Assembly: GCA_963850605.1 (NCBI GenBank)
Contig: CAWKLX010000008.1
Span: 62,001-126,000 of the forward strand
DNA length: 64,000 bases
Origin: BOG-908 sp963850605
GTDB taxonomy: Bacteria; Pseudomonadota; Alphaproteobacteria; Acetobacterales; Acetobacteraceae
Reading direction: 5' to 3'
Shown here: positions 17,458 to 26,516 of the stretch, piece by piece
How positions within the stretch are numbered: position 1 is the stretch's first letter
Layout of the letters: the number at the start of each line of letters is the position of its first letter
Made by a program: the position numbers and the translations under genes
The notes under the pieces: generated by a model
Databases searched by the model: none
What the model was told of the DNA's origin: nothing
What the model saw: only the letters and a program-made list of their open reading frames with translations

Positions 17458-18258
17458 GTGCCGGACGCCGCAGACCAGCTTCGCCGACTGCTCGACATCA
17501 TGGCCCGCCTGCGCGACCCCGCCGCCGGCTGCCCCTGGGACCAGGCCCAGGATTTTGCCACCATCGCCCCCTACACCATCGAGGAAGCCTACGAAGTCGC
17601 CGACGCCATCGCGCGCGCCGACATGCCAGGCCTGGCCGACGAGCTGGGCGACCTGCTGTTCCAGGTCGTCTACCACGCCCGGCTGGCCGAAGAAGCCGGC
17701 CACTTCACCTTCGCCCACATCGCCCGCGCCATCTGCGACAAGATGGTGCGCCGCCACCCGCACGTCTTCGGCGACGCCGCCGCCCGCGACGCCGCCGCCC
17801 AAACCCAGGCATGGGAAACCCAAAAAGCCGAGGAACGCCGCACGCGAAACGAACACAGCGCGCTGGCCGGCGTCCCCATCGCCCTGCCCGCCCTCACCCG
17901 CGCCGAAAAACTCACCAAACGCGCCGCCCGCGTCGGCTTCGACTGGCCAGACGCCGCCACCGTGCTGGAAAAGCTCGACGAGGAACTAGCCGAACTCCGC
18001 GCCGAACTCCCCGCCGCCAACCCCGCCCGCCTCGCCGACGAGCTCGGCGACATGCTCTTCGTCATGGCCAACCTCGCCCGCAAACTCGGCCTCGACCCCG
18101 AAACCTGCCTCCGCGCCGCCAACGAAAAATTCACCCGCCGCTTCACCCAGGTCGAAGCGACCCTGGCCGACGCGGGCCAAACCGCGATGGAAGCGTCCCT
18201 CCCCGACATGGAACAAGCCTGGCAACAGGCCAAGTCAATGGAGCGGGTTGCGCGCTGA
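17458..18258 (+). CDS. mazG: Nucleoside triphosphate pyrophosphohydrolase MazG
   Basis: A 266-residue housecleaning enzyme that hydrolyses (d)NTPs to monophosphates and pyrophosphate. Both tandem MazG domains are present: CPWDQAQDFATIAPYTIEEA with the EEAYEV...ELGDLLFQ metal motif in the N-half, and VLEKLDEELAELRAEL with ELGDMLFVMANLAR in the C-half. The length matches E. coli MazG. The GTG start follows AGGACCCCGCCA. It is a stand-alone gene facing mntH convergently with only 49 bases between stops. Confidence 0.96.
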   Translation: MPDAADQLRRLLDIMARLRDPAAGCPWDQAQDFATIAPYTIEEAYEVADAIARADMPGLADELGDLLFQVVYHARLAEEAGHFTFAHIARAICDKMVRRHPHVFGDAAARDAAAQTQAWETQKAEERRTRNEHSALAGVPIALPALTRAEKLTKRAARVGFDWPDAATVLEKLDEELAELRAELPAANPARLADELGDMLFVMANLARKLGLDPETCLRAANEKFTRRFTQVEATLADAGQTAMEASLPDMEQAWQQAKSMERVAR

Positions 18259-18307
18259 CGCCAGCAGATCGGAGGGAAAGCCTTGAGGCAGAAGACACGT
18301 CACCGCC

Positions 18308-19585
18308 TCAGCCAATCAACCCCACCTGCCCAGCCAGCAACACCACGTTCAACCCCAGCGTGCCGGCCGCCGCCACCCACGCCACCCCCATCAGCCAACC
18401 ACCCGGCGCCATCGCCCCCATCACATCCCGACGCCTGCTCAACATCAGCAGCGCCACCATCGGCATCGGCAGCATCAGGCTTAGCAACACCTGGCTCAAC
18501 ACCAGGCTGCGCGTCGCGTCATACCCGGCCCCCACCACGAAAAACGCCGGCAGCATCGTGACCGCCCGACGCACCCAGATCGGAATGCGCCACCCCACGA
18601 ACCCTTGCATGATCACCTGACCCGCCATGGTCCCCACCACCGAGCTGGAAACCCCGCTCGCCAGCAGCGCCACCAGAAACACCGCGGCCGCCCCGGCCCC
18701 GAGCAGCGGCCCCAGCGTCTCATACGCCTGCCCAATCTCGGCCACCCCGGGATGCCCCGCATGAAAGGCGCGCGCCGCCATCATCACCATCGCCAAATTC
18801 ACCACCCCGGCCAGCGTCAGGGAAAACACCACCTCCCGGTTGGAATACCGCACCAGCCGACGCCGCTCGGCCTGGCTGCGCGCCGGCGCACGCGACTGCG
18901 TCAGCCCCGAGTGCAGGTAGATCGCGTGCGGCATCACGGTCGCCCCCACGATCCCCACCGCCAGCAGCACCGCGTCATGGTCGGCCAGCCGCGGCACCAC
19001 CAGCCCGATGCCGGACGCCCACCAATCCGGGGGTGCGACCGCCAGCTCCACCACGTAACAACCGCCAATCACCCCCACCATCGCCCCGATCGCCAGCTCC
19101 AACGGCCGGAACCCGTGCATGTCCAGCAGCAGGATCGCGTACGTCAGCACCGCCACAACCCCCATCCCGGCCAGCAGCGGCAGATGCAGCAGCAGCGACA
19201 GACCGATCGCGCCGCCCAAAAACTCGGCCAGATCGGTAGCCATCGCCGCCACCTCGCTCGTCACCCACATCCCCAACACCACCGGCCGCGGAAAATGCGC
19301 GCGGCACAATTCCGCCAGGTTCTGGTTGGTCACGATCCCCAGCCGCGCGCTCAGCGCCTGGAACAGCATCGCCACCCCATTGGCCAGCAGCACGACCCAT
19401 AGCAGCCCGTACCCATACCGCGCCCCCGCCTGGATGTTGGTCGCGATGTTCCCGGGATCGACATACGCCACGCTGGCCACCACCGCCGGCCCCAGAAACG
19501 GCAGCACCGCCCGCAACCCGCGCACACGCCCATCCAGCACCGCGCGTATGTCGCGCGTGGTGCGCTCACTCAAGTTGAGGCTCAT
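18308..19585 (-). CDS. mntH: Nramp-family Mn2+/Fe2+ transporter
   Basis: A proton-coupled divalent-metal importer of 425 residues with about eleven membrane segments. The TM1 metal site DPGNIATN and the TM6 motif MPHAIYLHSG, both diagnostic of Nramp proteins, are intact. Mn2+ is the preferred substrate of bacterial members. The gene is divergent from a DtxR/MntR regulator, and a short inverted repeat just before its start is a candidate operator, which supports manganese over iron as the controlling metal. Confidence 0.96.
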   Translation of the reverse strand: MSLNLSERTTRDIRAVLDGRVRGLRAVLPFLGPAVVASVAYVDPGNIATNIQAGARYGYGLLWVVLLANGVAMLFQALSARLGIVTNQNLAELCRAHFPRPVVLGMWVTSEVAAMATDLAEFLGGAIGLSLLLHLPLLAGMGVVAVLTYAILLLDMHGFRPLELAIGAMVGVIGGCYVVELAVAPPDWWASGIGLVVPRLADHDAVLLAVGIVGATVMPHAIYLHSGLTQSRAPARSQAERRRLVRYSNREVVFSLTLAGVVNLAMVMMAARAFHAGHPGVAEIGQAYETLGPLLGAGAAAVFLVALLASGVSSSVVGTMAGQVIMQGFVGWRIPIWVRRAVTMLPAFFVVGAGYDATRSLVLSQVLLSLMLPMPMVALLMLSRRRDVMGAMAPGGWLMGVAWVAAAGTLGLNVVLLAGQVGLIG

Positions 19586-19591
19586 GCTAAA

Positions 19592-19613
19592 ACATGTAGT
19601 CTAGGCTACCGGG
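19592..19613. promoter_or_regulatory. Candidate MntR operator in the mntH/mntR intergenic region
   Basis: The inverted repeat GTAG-N6-CTAC (19596-19609, sequence GTAGTCTAGGCTAC) lies 11 bases upstream of the mntH start codon. Its spacing and GGCTA core recall MntR boxes of proteobacteria. The flanks are not well conserved, so this is only a candidate. Confidence 0.45.
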
Positions 19614-19663
19614 AAGGCAAACGCGTAAGACATCACATCCCTCGCAGAAGGTCGGCCACGCCG

Positions 19664-20095
19664 TTGGAAGATCCCCAGCCCTCCGCCGACGCGCTACAAG
19701 CCAAACGGTTCGGCGCTGCCCGTATCCAACGCTCCTCGGCCCTGCTCGAGGACTACGCCGAACTCATCGCCGACCTGCTCGCCGCCGCCGGCGAGGCACG
19801 CCCCACCGACATCGCCCGCCGCCTCGGCGTCAGCCATGTCACCGTCGTCAAAACCATCGAACGCCTGAAACGCGAGGGCCTGGTCACCGCCCGCCCCTAT
19901 CGCGGCGTCTTCCTCACCCAGGAAGGCGAGGCCCTGGCCTGCCGCGTGCGCGCCCGCCACCGCCTGGTCGTCGACCTTTTGATGGCCGTCGGCGTCCCCC
20001 GCGAGGACGCCGAAAACGACGCCGAGGGCATAGAACACCACGTCTCCCCGACCACGCTCGAAGCCTTCTCCCAATTCCTCAAATCCAGGGCATAA
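19664..20095 (+). CDS. mntR: DtxR/MntR-family manganese regulator
   Basis: A 143-residue winged-helix repressor with an N-terminal helical extension as in E. coli-type MntR. The helix-turn-helix is DIARRLGVSHVTVVKTIERL, the wing carries the glycine GVFLTQEGEA, and the metal ligands are expected around HRLVVDLLMA and AENDAEGIEHHVS. It lacks the SH3-like C-terminal domain of DtxR, as MntR does. The start is TTG. Divergence from mntH indicates autogenous and mntH control by Mn2+. Confidence 0.9.
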   Translation: MEDPQPSADALQAKRFGAARIQRSSALLEDYAELIADLLAAAGEARPTDIARRLGVSHVTVVKTIERLKREGLVTARPYRGVFLTQEGEALACRVRARHRLVVDLLMAVGVPREDAENDAEGIEHHVSPTTLEAFSQFLKSRA

Positions 20096-20190
20096 AAGCA
20101 TTCCCTCTGGCGCGGAGTTGGGCCAGGCTCAAACACGTCTTTGGCCAGCGCCGCCTAGCAACACCCTCGCCCACGTCCATATCCCGGCCG

Positions 20191-21363
20191 ATGCCAGACA
20201 TCTCCCCCGCCCTCAGCCTCAGCCTGCACGGCTCGATCCACGACATCGATGCCGCCGACTGGCAGGCCTGCGCCGGCGCCGAAAACCCCTTCATCAGCCA
20301 CGCCTTCCTCTCCGCCGTCGAAGACAGCGGCTCGGCCGGACCCCGCACCGGATGGCTGCCCCGCCACGCCGCCTTGCGCGACGCAGGCGGCCGCCTGATC
20401 GCCTGCGCCCCGATGTACGCCAAGGGCCACAGCTACGGCGAGTACGTCTTCGACCACGGCTGGGCCCGCGCCTACGAACAGGCCGGCGGCCGCTACTACC
20501 CCAAACTCCAGGTCGCCTCCCCGTTCAGCCCCGTCACCGGCCCACGCCTGCTGATTCGCCCGGACACGGGCCTGGACATCGAAACGCTGGCCGCCGCCCT
20601 CGCGCAAGCCTGCCGCGAACTGCAGCTCAGCTCCGTCCACATCACCTTCTGCACCGCACCGGAATACGACGCCCTCGGCGAGGCCGGCTGGCTGCAGCGC
20701 ATCGGCGTGCAATACCACTGGCGCAACGAAGGTTTCTCGACCTTCGACGATTTCCTCGGCGCGCTCAACGCCCGCAAGCGCAAATCCCTCAAACGCGAAC
20801 GCCGCGACGCAAATTCGTGCGGCCTGACATTCCACACGCTCCGCGGCAGCGAGATACAGCGCGCCCACTGGAAAGCCTTTTACAAATTCTACGAATCCAC
20901 CGTCGATCGCAAATGGGGCAGCGCGTATCTCACCGACAAATTCTTCCCCCTGCTCTCCGAACGCCTCGGCGACGCCGTCGTTCTCATGCTCGCCGAAGAT
21001 CGCGGCCGCCTCGTCGCCGGCGCCCTCAACCTCGCCAGCCCGACCACGCTCTACGGCCGCAACTGGGGCTGCATCGGCGACTATCCTTTCCTGCACTTCG
21101 AACTCTGCTACTACCGCGCCATAGACTACGCCATCGCCCATAATCTGCGCACCGTCGAAGCCGGCGCCCAGGGCGAACACAAGATCCAGCGCGGCTACCT
21201 CCCCACCCCCACCTACTCCGCCCACTGGATCAACCACCCGGGCCTGCGTCTCGCCATCGGCGACCACCTCGCCCGCGAACGCCCGGCCATGGAGGCGGAA
21301 ATCGCCGGCCTCATGGAGCTGTCGCCCTTCCGGCAAAATGCCGACACGGACACACGCGATTAG
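20191..21363 (+). CDS. FemAB-like GNAT acyltransferase
   Basis: A 390-residue protein of the FemAB-like group (peptidogalycan-type GNAT). The core is a double GNAT fold: SHAFLSAVEDSGSAGPRTGWL near the N-terminus, SSVHITFCTAPEY in the middle, AALNARKRKSLKRERRDA as the basic segment, and the late LYGRNWGCIGDYPFLHFEL followed by EAGAQGEHKIQRGY. Members transfer acyl or aminoacyl groups, but the substrate of this branch is unknown. It stands alone, followed by palindromic repeat copy C. Confidence 0.88.
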   Translation: MPDISPALSLSLHGSIHDIDAADWQACAGAENPFISHAFLSAVEDSGSAGPRTGWLPRHAALRDAGGRLIACAPMYAKGHSYGEYVFDHGWARAYEQAGGRYYPKLQVASPFSPVTGPRLLIRPDTGLDIETLAAALAQACRELQLSSVHITFCTAPEYDALGEAGWLQRIGVQYHWRNEGFSTFDDFLGALNARKRKSLKRERRDANSCGLTFHTLRGSEIQRAHWKAFYKFYESTVDRKWGSAYLTDKFFPLLSERLGDAVVLMLAEDRGRLVAGALNLASPTTLYGRNWGCIGDYPFLHFELCYYRAIDYAIAHNLRTVEAGAQGEHKIQRGYLPTPTYSAHWINHPGLRLAIGDHLARERPAMEAEIAGLMELSPFRQNADTDTRD

Positions 21364-21407
21364 CGAATCTTCACTGCGCGCGCGGCGAAGCAATCCACCA
21401 CAGTGAG

Positions 21408-21457
21408 CAAGAAAGTTCTTCTTTTCTGAAGAAAAGAAGCAAAAGACTTTTGCTCGT
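21408..21457 (-). repeat. Dispersed palindromic 3'-end element, copy C
   Basis: Between two convergent stops (21363 and 21458) lie a hairpin of the TTCTTTTCT/AGAAAAGAA type (21418-21438) and the perfect palindrome GCAAAAGACTTTTGC (21439-21453). It is the best-conserved copy. Minus-strand order is stop, palindrome, hairpin. Confidence 0.8.
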
Positions 21458-22576
21458 TTAGGCGAGCGCTACCGCGTTCGACATCACGCTCAGCCATGCG
21501 TCCTGCGAACCGTAGCCGTGCTGGTCCACGTCGCCCAGATGACCGCGCAGGAAACCCGCGCGCAAACGGTCAACCTGCCCCGCCCGCTCCCGGTCGCCGA
21601 ACACGGTCCATAGCAGCACATTCGCGCCACGCAGGCGCAGCGCGCAATACACCGCCAGCGCCTCCGTCTCCGTCAGGCAATGGCCCCGCGTCAGCACGAA
21701 AATCTTCTCCGCGCACCCAAGCTCCTCAAGGAACTTGCGCCGCAAGAAGCCCAGGCGCCTCGCCTGCCCGTCGCGCACCCGGCCAGGATCGGCCCCAGCC
21801 GCCACCAGGCGCGTATCGTAGAGCAGCTTGTAATCGGTCTGCTCCCAACGCACGCGCGGCTCGGCATCCGCTGTCAAATGCAGCCGCAACCGCGCCGGAT
21901 CATCCACGCCCGCGAAATCCGCCACCAGCGCATCGACCAGCTTGGCAGTGACCGTATCGACAAAGCGCAGCAAACCCAGTGGCTCGATGCCGCATGCCCG
22001 CTGCACCAGCCCGAACTGACAGCCCTGGCCAATGCTCTCGAATTTGCCGGCAAGACCGGCCAGCCCCACCCAGGCACCCCGCCCCGCCGCAGCCTGTCCC
22101 CACTCACCCGACACCGCGCCGCGGGTGAGTGGCGGCACATCGGGCGAGTCCAGCCGGAACACGCGCAGGCTATGCATCATCAGCCCAAGCGGCTGGCCGC
22201 CCCGCATCTGCGAGGGCGCACGCGCCTGGCCGCAACTCAAATGCGTGAAACTCAGGACGGCATCGCGCGCACCGTCCAGACCTGCAGGCCACCGGAACGT
22301 CAGCACCTGCAGCTCCGCGATATGAATCGTGGCCAGCAGGCGCCCGTTCAACGCCAGCATCACCGCCTGTCCTTCAAGATGCGGCGGATCGCGGCAGGGT
22401 GTGGCCGTCACGGCGAGCACGCAGTCGGGGCCGAACCCGGCGGGCGGCAGAACCAGCCGGCTTCCACGGCCCATGGTCCAACGGTGCTCCTGCTCGGGAT
22501 GCGACCATCCATCCAGAACATAGCGGCTACTATTGCCGGATCGGGTAAAATCGATCGCGAAAACCAGCTCGGTCAT
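21458..22576 (-). CDS. Conserved protein of unknown function with SIGQGCQFG motif
   Basis: A 372-residue cytosolic-looking protein with no signal peptide or membrane segment. Residues 1-140 look beta-rich and could be a jelly-roll. Around residue 176 is FESIGQGCQFGLVQRACG, followed by EPLGLLRFVDT. As I recall, this motif, often written as GENCEFG, recurs in Acetobacteraceae proteins encoded near polysaccharide genes. Residues 245-340 alternate charged and hydrophobic stretches (FLEELGCAEKIFVLTRGH) compatible with an alpha/beta fold. No function can be given. Confidence 0.65.
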   Translation of the reverse strand: MTELVFAIDFTRSGNSSRYVLDGWSHPEQEHRWTMGRGSRLVLPPAGFGPDCVLAVTATPCRDPPHLEGQAVMLALNGRLLATIHIAELQVLTFRWPAGLDGARDAVLSFTHLSCGQARAPSQMRGGQPLGLMMHSLRVFRLDSPDVPPLTRGAVSGEWGQAAAGRGAWVGLAGLAGKFESIGQGCQFGLVQRACGIEPLGLLRFVDTVTAKLVDALVADFAGVDDPARLRLHLTADAEPRVRWEQTDYKLLYDTRLVAAGADPGRVRDGQARRLGFLRRKFLEELGCAEKIFVLTRGHCLTETEALAVYCALRLRGANVLLWTVFGDRERAGQVDRLRAGFLRGHLGDVDQHGYGSQDAWLSVMSNAVALA

Positions 22577-23011
22577 GCCGCTTACCGCGCGTCAGGCGCG
22601 TGTCTCCTCCAGCCGAAACGCCGCGTCGCTCACCGTGCCCATCCATTCCACGACCGAGCCGTCACGACACTATCGCGCATGAGGGGCCGCGCAACTCAAC
22701 GGCCACATAAACCCTGAGCCGGGCGACATTCCAAACCGTATCGGCATGACCATGTTGCCCAAACCGGCCGATTACCCAAGTATTCGCAACCATGATGCAA
22801 CGCGCCGGTCATGCACCCCCGCGATCGCGCAGCCCGCCGCGGCCGGGACGAGAACGTCCGTTACGCACGAACCCGGTTATCGGATGCACGCGATAAAATA
22901 ATATTTTTCAACGGCCTATGAAGGTTTCGTTACGATTTCCCTTGCTCCAGGTTGCAGGCGTTGCTACTTCGGATTGTATCCCGCAGGGCCTCTCCAACTC
23001 CGAGGCGTGAA
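22577..23011. other. Intergenic region upstream of TadE/TadG-like genes
   Basis: About 435 bases without a gene. An AT-rich island at 22890-22912 (GATAAAATAATATTTTTCAA) is unusual for this genome and probably marks a promoter or upstream element for the TadE gene. No other structure is clear. Confidence 0.4.
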
Positions 23012-23497
23012 ATGGTACAGCACCACAGCCCGCATCCGGCAACACGGCTAGCGCAATATCGAAATACCGATACTTCCAAGTTTGGTCGATTTTGGGCAGA
23101 CGACGCCGCCGTGGCGGCGCTGGAATTCGCTCTCGTCGCACCGATACTGCTCCTCATGATCCTCGGCATGATGTGTTTCGGTCTATACTTCACCTACATT
23201 CACGAGGTCGAAGAGCTCGCCGGCGCCGGCGCCCGGGCATCGATCGCCGGCCTGAACCCGGCCGAGCGGAACACCCTCGCCCAGCAATACGTGGCCGACG
23301 CCACCGCCAACTCGTCGTTTCTGCGGCAAACCGACCTCACCGTGACCACCGCCACCACGGGCACGCCCGCCACCTTCTACTCCGTCACCATCGCCTACAA
23401 TTTGCGCGACACGCCAATCCCCATGTTGGCGTCTCTCCTGGCTATTCCGGCAACAAACATAACCCGCACCTGCACCGTACAATTCGGGGGATACTAA
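23012..23497 (+). CDS. TadE-like pilus-assembly protein
   Basis: A 161-residue protein whose N-terminal part carries the TadE signature: the charged segment AALEFALVAPILLLMILGMM with the key glutamate at the membrane boundary, then a mostly extracytoplasmic domain. TadE is a pseudopilin-like component of Tad secretion systems. The start is set at ATG 23012, preceded by GAGG; a longer frame from TTG 22952 has no ribosome site. It is separated from the TadG-like gene by one base. No tadABC or flp genes are in the window. Confidence 0.87.
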   Translation: MVQHHSPHPATRLAQYRNTDTSKFGRFWADDAAVAALEFALVAPILLLMILGMMCFGLYFTYIHEVEELAGAGARASIAGLNPAERNTLAQQYVADATANSSFLRQTDLTVTTATTGTPATFYSVTIAYNLRDTPIPMLASLLAIPATNITRTCTVQFGGY

Positions 23498-23498
23498 G

Positions 23499-25148
23499 AT
23501 GAGGACGTCCAGCTTCCGCACCGACAAGCGCGGTGCCACGGCCGTGATCTTCGCGACCGCCATCGTCCCGATGCTCGCCATGGCTGGCCTCGCGATCGAC
23601 GTCGGCAACATCTTCAGCGCCAGGCGCCTGCTGCAAAGCACCACGGACGTGGCGTCTATCGCGGCCGCAACCGATCTCGCCCGCGCAAATGCGGCCGCCT
23701 CCGCCAACGCCGTGACAAACGGCTACCTGGGATCGGAGGTCTCCAACGTCGAACTCGGTACATACGCACCCGACCCCGCCATTCCCGTGTCACAAAGGTT
23801 CCAGCCAGCTCCACTCACATCGGCGAACGCCGTGCGCGTCACCATGCAGCACCAACAGCCGCTCTTCTTCGGCCGCGTCTTCGCGTTGGCCGGCGGCGCC
23901 GGCAGCAAGGTGCAGAACAGCGAAGCCATTTCGACCCAGGCTATCGCAACGCTCGAGAACACCGCGTCCTTCACCATCGGCTCTCGCGTCGCCTCGCTCA
24001 ACAACGGTGTCGAGAACGCCGTGCTCGGCGCCCTGGTCGGCGGCAACGTCCAACTCTCGCTGATCGACTACAACAATCTCGCGAGCGCCAATGTCGATCT
24101 GTTCGCGCTGGCCAAAGCCATCTCCGTGCAGGCCGGCCAGGTCGGGGGTACCTACAAGCAGGCAGTGTCGGCCACCATCCCGCTGCCCCGTTTTCTCGCG
24201 GCACTCGCCTCGGCAGCCCCCACCGCCACCTCGGCGCTCTCCCAGCTCCAGCAGGCGGCGTCCGCCAACAACACCGTCGACCTCTCCCGCCTCATCTCCT
24301 TCGGCCCCTACTCCAACCTTTCCATCAGCGATCCGGAGCCCGACACCACGGCCACCGCGTCGGCGATGAACCTGGTCCAGGCAGCCGTCGAGCTGGGCGG
24401 GCAATCCCACCTGATCAACCTGTCCATCGGCGCCGCAATCCCCGGCGTGGCCTCGGTCTCCGGCATGATGAGCTTGGGCGAACCCGCGCAGGGCCAAACC
24501 GCCATCGCGGTCGGCGTCGCCGGCAGCAGCGTGCACACCGCCCAATTGCGCCTCTATCTCAATCTGTCGCTGATCGGCACACCGGCTTTGCCACTCGTGC
24601 AGCTGCCATTGTATCTGGAAGTCGGCTATGGCACCGCCTCCCTCGCCTCGCTGTCGTGCCGGCCGCTCGATGCCACCAGCACGTCCGCCACGCTCGATGT
24701 GACACCTGGGCTGGTGCACGGCTTCGTCGGCCAGGTCACCGCGGCCCAGATGACCAACTACATGACCGAACCCACCGTCGCACCCGCCACGTTCGTCAAT
24801 CTGGGGCTCGTCACCGTCACCGGCCAGGCCAATGCGCAGGTCGGCGACCAGCAGGCCGTGCCGGTGAATTACTCCTATAGCGACATCCAGAACGACGTCG
24901 TCAAAACGACCGACACGACCGATTTCACGGCGGCGCTCGTCAACACCCTCCTGGCCAAGACCAGCATTCAGGTCAATCCCGTGCCGCTTCCGGCTTTGTC
25001 CACCGGCGTCGCCACCATCCTTGGTGGCGCTGCCGGCTCCATCGACCAGGTTCTGGGCACAGTCCTGCAAACAACCGGCATCGGCCTCGGAGAAGCAGAT
25101 ACCTGGGTCGGCGGAGCGCGATGCGGCGCGGCCTTGCTGAGCGGCTGA
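23499..25148 (+). CDS. TadG-like protein (putative Tad/Flp pilus protein)
   Basis: A 549-residue protein whose first 35 residues (GATAVIFATAIVPMLAMAGL, then AIDVGNIF) match the TadG/Tad N-terminal motif and give one membrane segment. The remainder is a large extracytoplasmic domain rich in Ala, Ser and Thr with no recognised family. The start ATG lies one base after the TadE gene, so the two are co-transcribed. Related proteins occur in alphaproteobacteria as orphan pairs; they may help attachment or secretion, but no function is proven here. Confidence 0.85.
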   Translation: MRTSSFRTDKRGATAVIFATAIVPMLAMAGLAIDVGNIFSARRLLQSTTDVASIAAATDLARANAAASANAVTNGYLGSEVSNVELGTYAPDPAIPVSQRFQPAPLTSANAVRVTMQHQQPLFFGRVFALAGGAGSKVQNSEAISTQAIATLENTASFTIGSRVASLNNGVENAVLGALVGGNVQLSLIDYNNLASANVDLFALAKAISVQAGQVGGTYKQAVSATIPLPRFLAALASAAPTATSALSQLQQAASANNTVDLSRLISFGPYSNLSISDPEPDTTATASAMNLVQAAVELGGQSHLINLSIGAAIPGVASVSGMMSLGEPAQGQTAIAVGVAGSSVHTAQLRLYLNLSLIGTPALPLVQLPLYLEVGYGTASLASLSCRPLDATSTSATLDVTPGLVHGFVGQVTAAQMTNYMTEPTVAPATFVNLGLVTVTGQANAQVGDQQAVPVNYSYSDIQNDVVKTTDTTDFTAALVNTLLAKTSIQVNPVPLPALSTGVATILGGAAGSIDQVLGTVLQTTGIGLGEADTWVGGARCGAALLSG

Positions 25149-25277
25149 CATCTTCATGGGGTGTTCGCCACCGCGCAGTGGACGGTCAGACAAAGCGAGT
25201 GCTCAGGCGCAACGACCGCTTATGTTGACCTATCGTAACTGCCTCGTAATCATGCGCGCGATGCCGGGAGGGAGATC

Positions 25278-26223
25278 GTGCGTTCACGCCAATGCCTGCT
25301 TTCACTTGCGTTGGCGATCGCCTCAGGCAGTCTGCCGCCGGCCAGAGGCGGCGAGTGCACCATGGCGCGGGTATCGCAACTTCCGCTGCAAGCGAGCAAT
25401 GCCCATGTGTTGGTCGGGCTACGGTTGAACAGCCGACCCGCGAGACTGATCTTCGACACCGGCGCGTATACCAGCCTGTTGTCCGAGGCTGCCGTCGATC
25501 GGCTGGGGCTGGTGCATATGCGGGGGGAGGAAATTCGCAACACGCTTGCGACCGTGTCCGGGATAGGTGGCGCGCGCACTGCACGATATGTGACTGCGCA
25601 CAACGTCGAACTCGGGGGCTTGCACGCCCGCGACTATAATTTCACCGCGGCCGACCTGCCTATAGACTGGGCGGACGGGCTGCTGAGCATCGATCTGGTG
25701 TCCCAGTTCGACATCGACCTGGATTTTCCAGAGTTCGAAGATCGTACTCTACAAGCCGGCTGGCGATTGCAGCACGCCGGCCGCCTTCCTGTCCGGCCCG
25801 CTTTATAGCGTGGCTCTGGAGCCAACCGGCCAGGATCGCCGGCCTCGTGTGAGGGTGATGGTCGGTCATCAGGTTCTTGTCGCCCTGATCGACACGGGCG
25901 CTCCCCAATCATCGATTTTTCGGACCGCCGCCAGGCGCCTCGGCATCGACGTACCGCGCGCAGTCTCCGGCGCTCGACACACGGGCGGAATAGGCCCCGG
26001 GCAGGTCGCCAGCGCCGACATAAAGCTGCCAGAGTTGACCGTGGGCGATTTGGTGTTCGGCAACATGAAAGTCGCCGTGCTCGATGAGGCCGCGGGCGAC
26101 GATACCGACATGCTGCTGGGCGCGGATTTCCAGACGAAAGTACACCTCTGGATTTCCTACTCGTCGCACACGCTCATCATGCAGTATCCGCCCAGAGCCT
26201 CCAAGCAGATCTCCTCGCCCTGA
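25278..26223 (+). CDS. Retropepsin-like aspartic protease with two catalytic-type domains, frame-broken
   Basis: The protein starts at GTG with a signal peptide (SRQCLLSLALAIASGSLPPA). It carries the aspartic-protease motif twice: LIFDTGAYTSLLS near residue 56 and VALIDTGAPQSS in the second half. Each motif contains the catalytic DTG. The frame is broken at 25734-25735, where removing one T restores PESKIVLYKPAGDCSTPAAF and joins both halves into one protein (946 bases, 3n+1). It is probably a periplasmic peptidase of the clan found in proteobacteria as single-chain double domains. The break is likely a sequence error. Confidence 0.8.
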
Positions 26224-26237
26224 CGTCGCGGCAGCTT

Positions 26238-26516
26238 CTACGGCTCACCCTTGCCGACCGCCCGGTGCCGCAACATCACCAGAGCGCGTCGCAAACGGCG
26301 GATCCCACCGCGTATCTGGCCCTGTTCGCACATCTCCCGCCCCTCGGCGAGAAGACGCTGCACGTCCAGCAACGGGCTATGATGCTCGGCCACCTGCCGC
26401 GCCAACTGGGCGCAATAGGCCGGCGTGTCGGTTGTCAACGGGAAGCTTTGAAGCTCCTCGGCACGGCATGGCACGGCGGCGACAGCCAGCAAGAGAACGG
26501 TCGTGCAACGGGTCAT
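26238..26516 (-). CDS. Small periplasmic protein of unknown function
   Basis: A 92-residue protein with a signal peptide (MTRCTTVLLLAVAAVPCRA) and a helical mature part containing YCAQLARQV and LAEGREMCEQGQIRGGIRRL. The two mature cysteines could form a disulfide. Its start overlaps the stop of the histidine kinase (ATGA), so it is the last gene of the two-component operon. Small proteins like this next to kinases may tune signalling, but this is not known here. Confidence 0.75.
   Translation of the reverse strand: MTRCTTVLLLAVAAVPCRAEELQSFPLTTDTPAYCAQLARQVAEHHSPLLDVQRLLAEGREMCEQGQIRGGIRRLRRALVMLRHRAVGKGEP

Noticed and set aside
14748..18620. A 1,290-codon plus-strand open frame across amidase, glycosyltransferase and mazG
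   Set aside because: It is antisense to well-supported genes and consists of Arg/Pro/His-rich nonsense typical of mirror frames in G+C-rich DNA.
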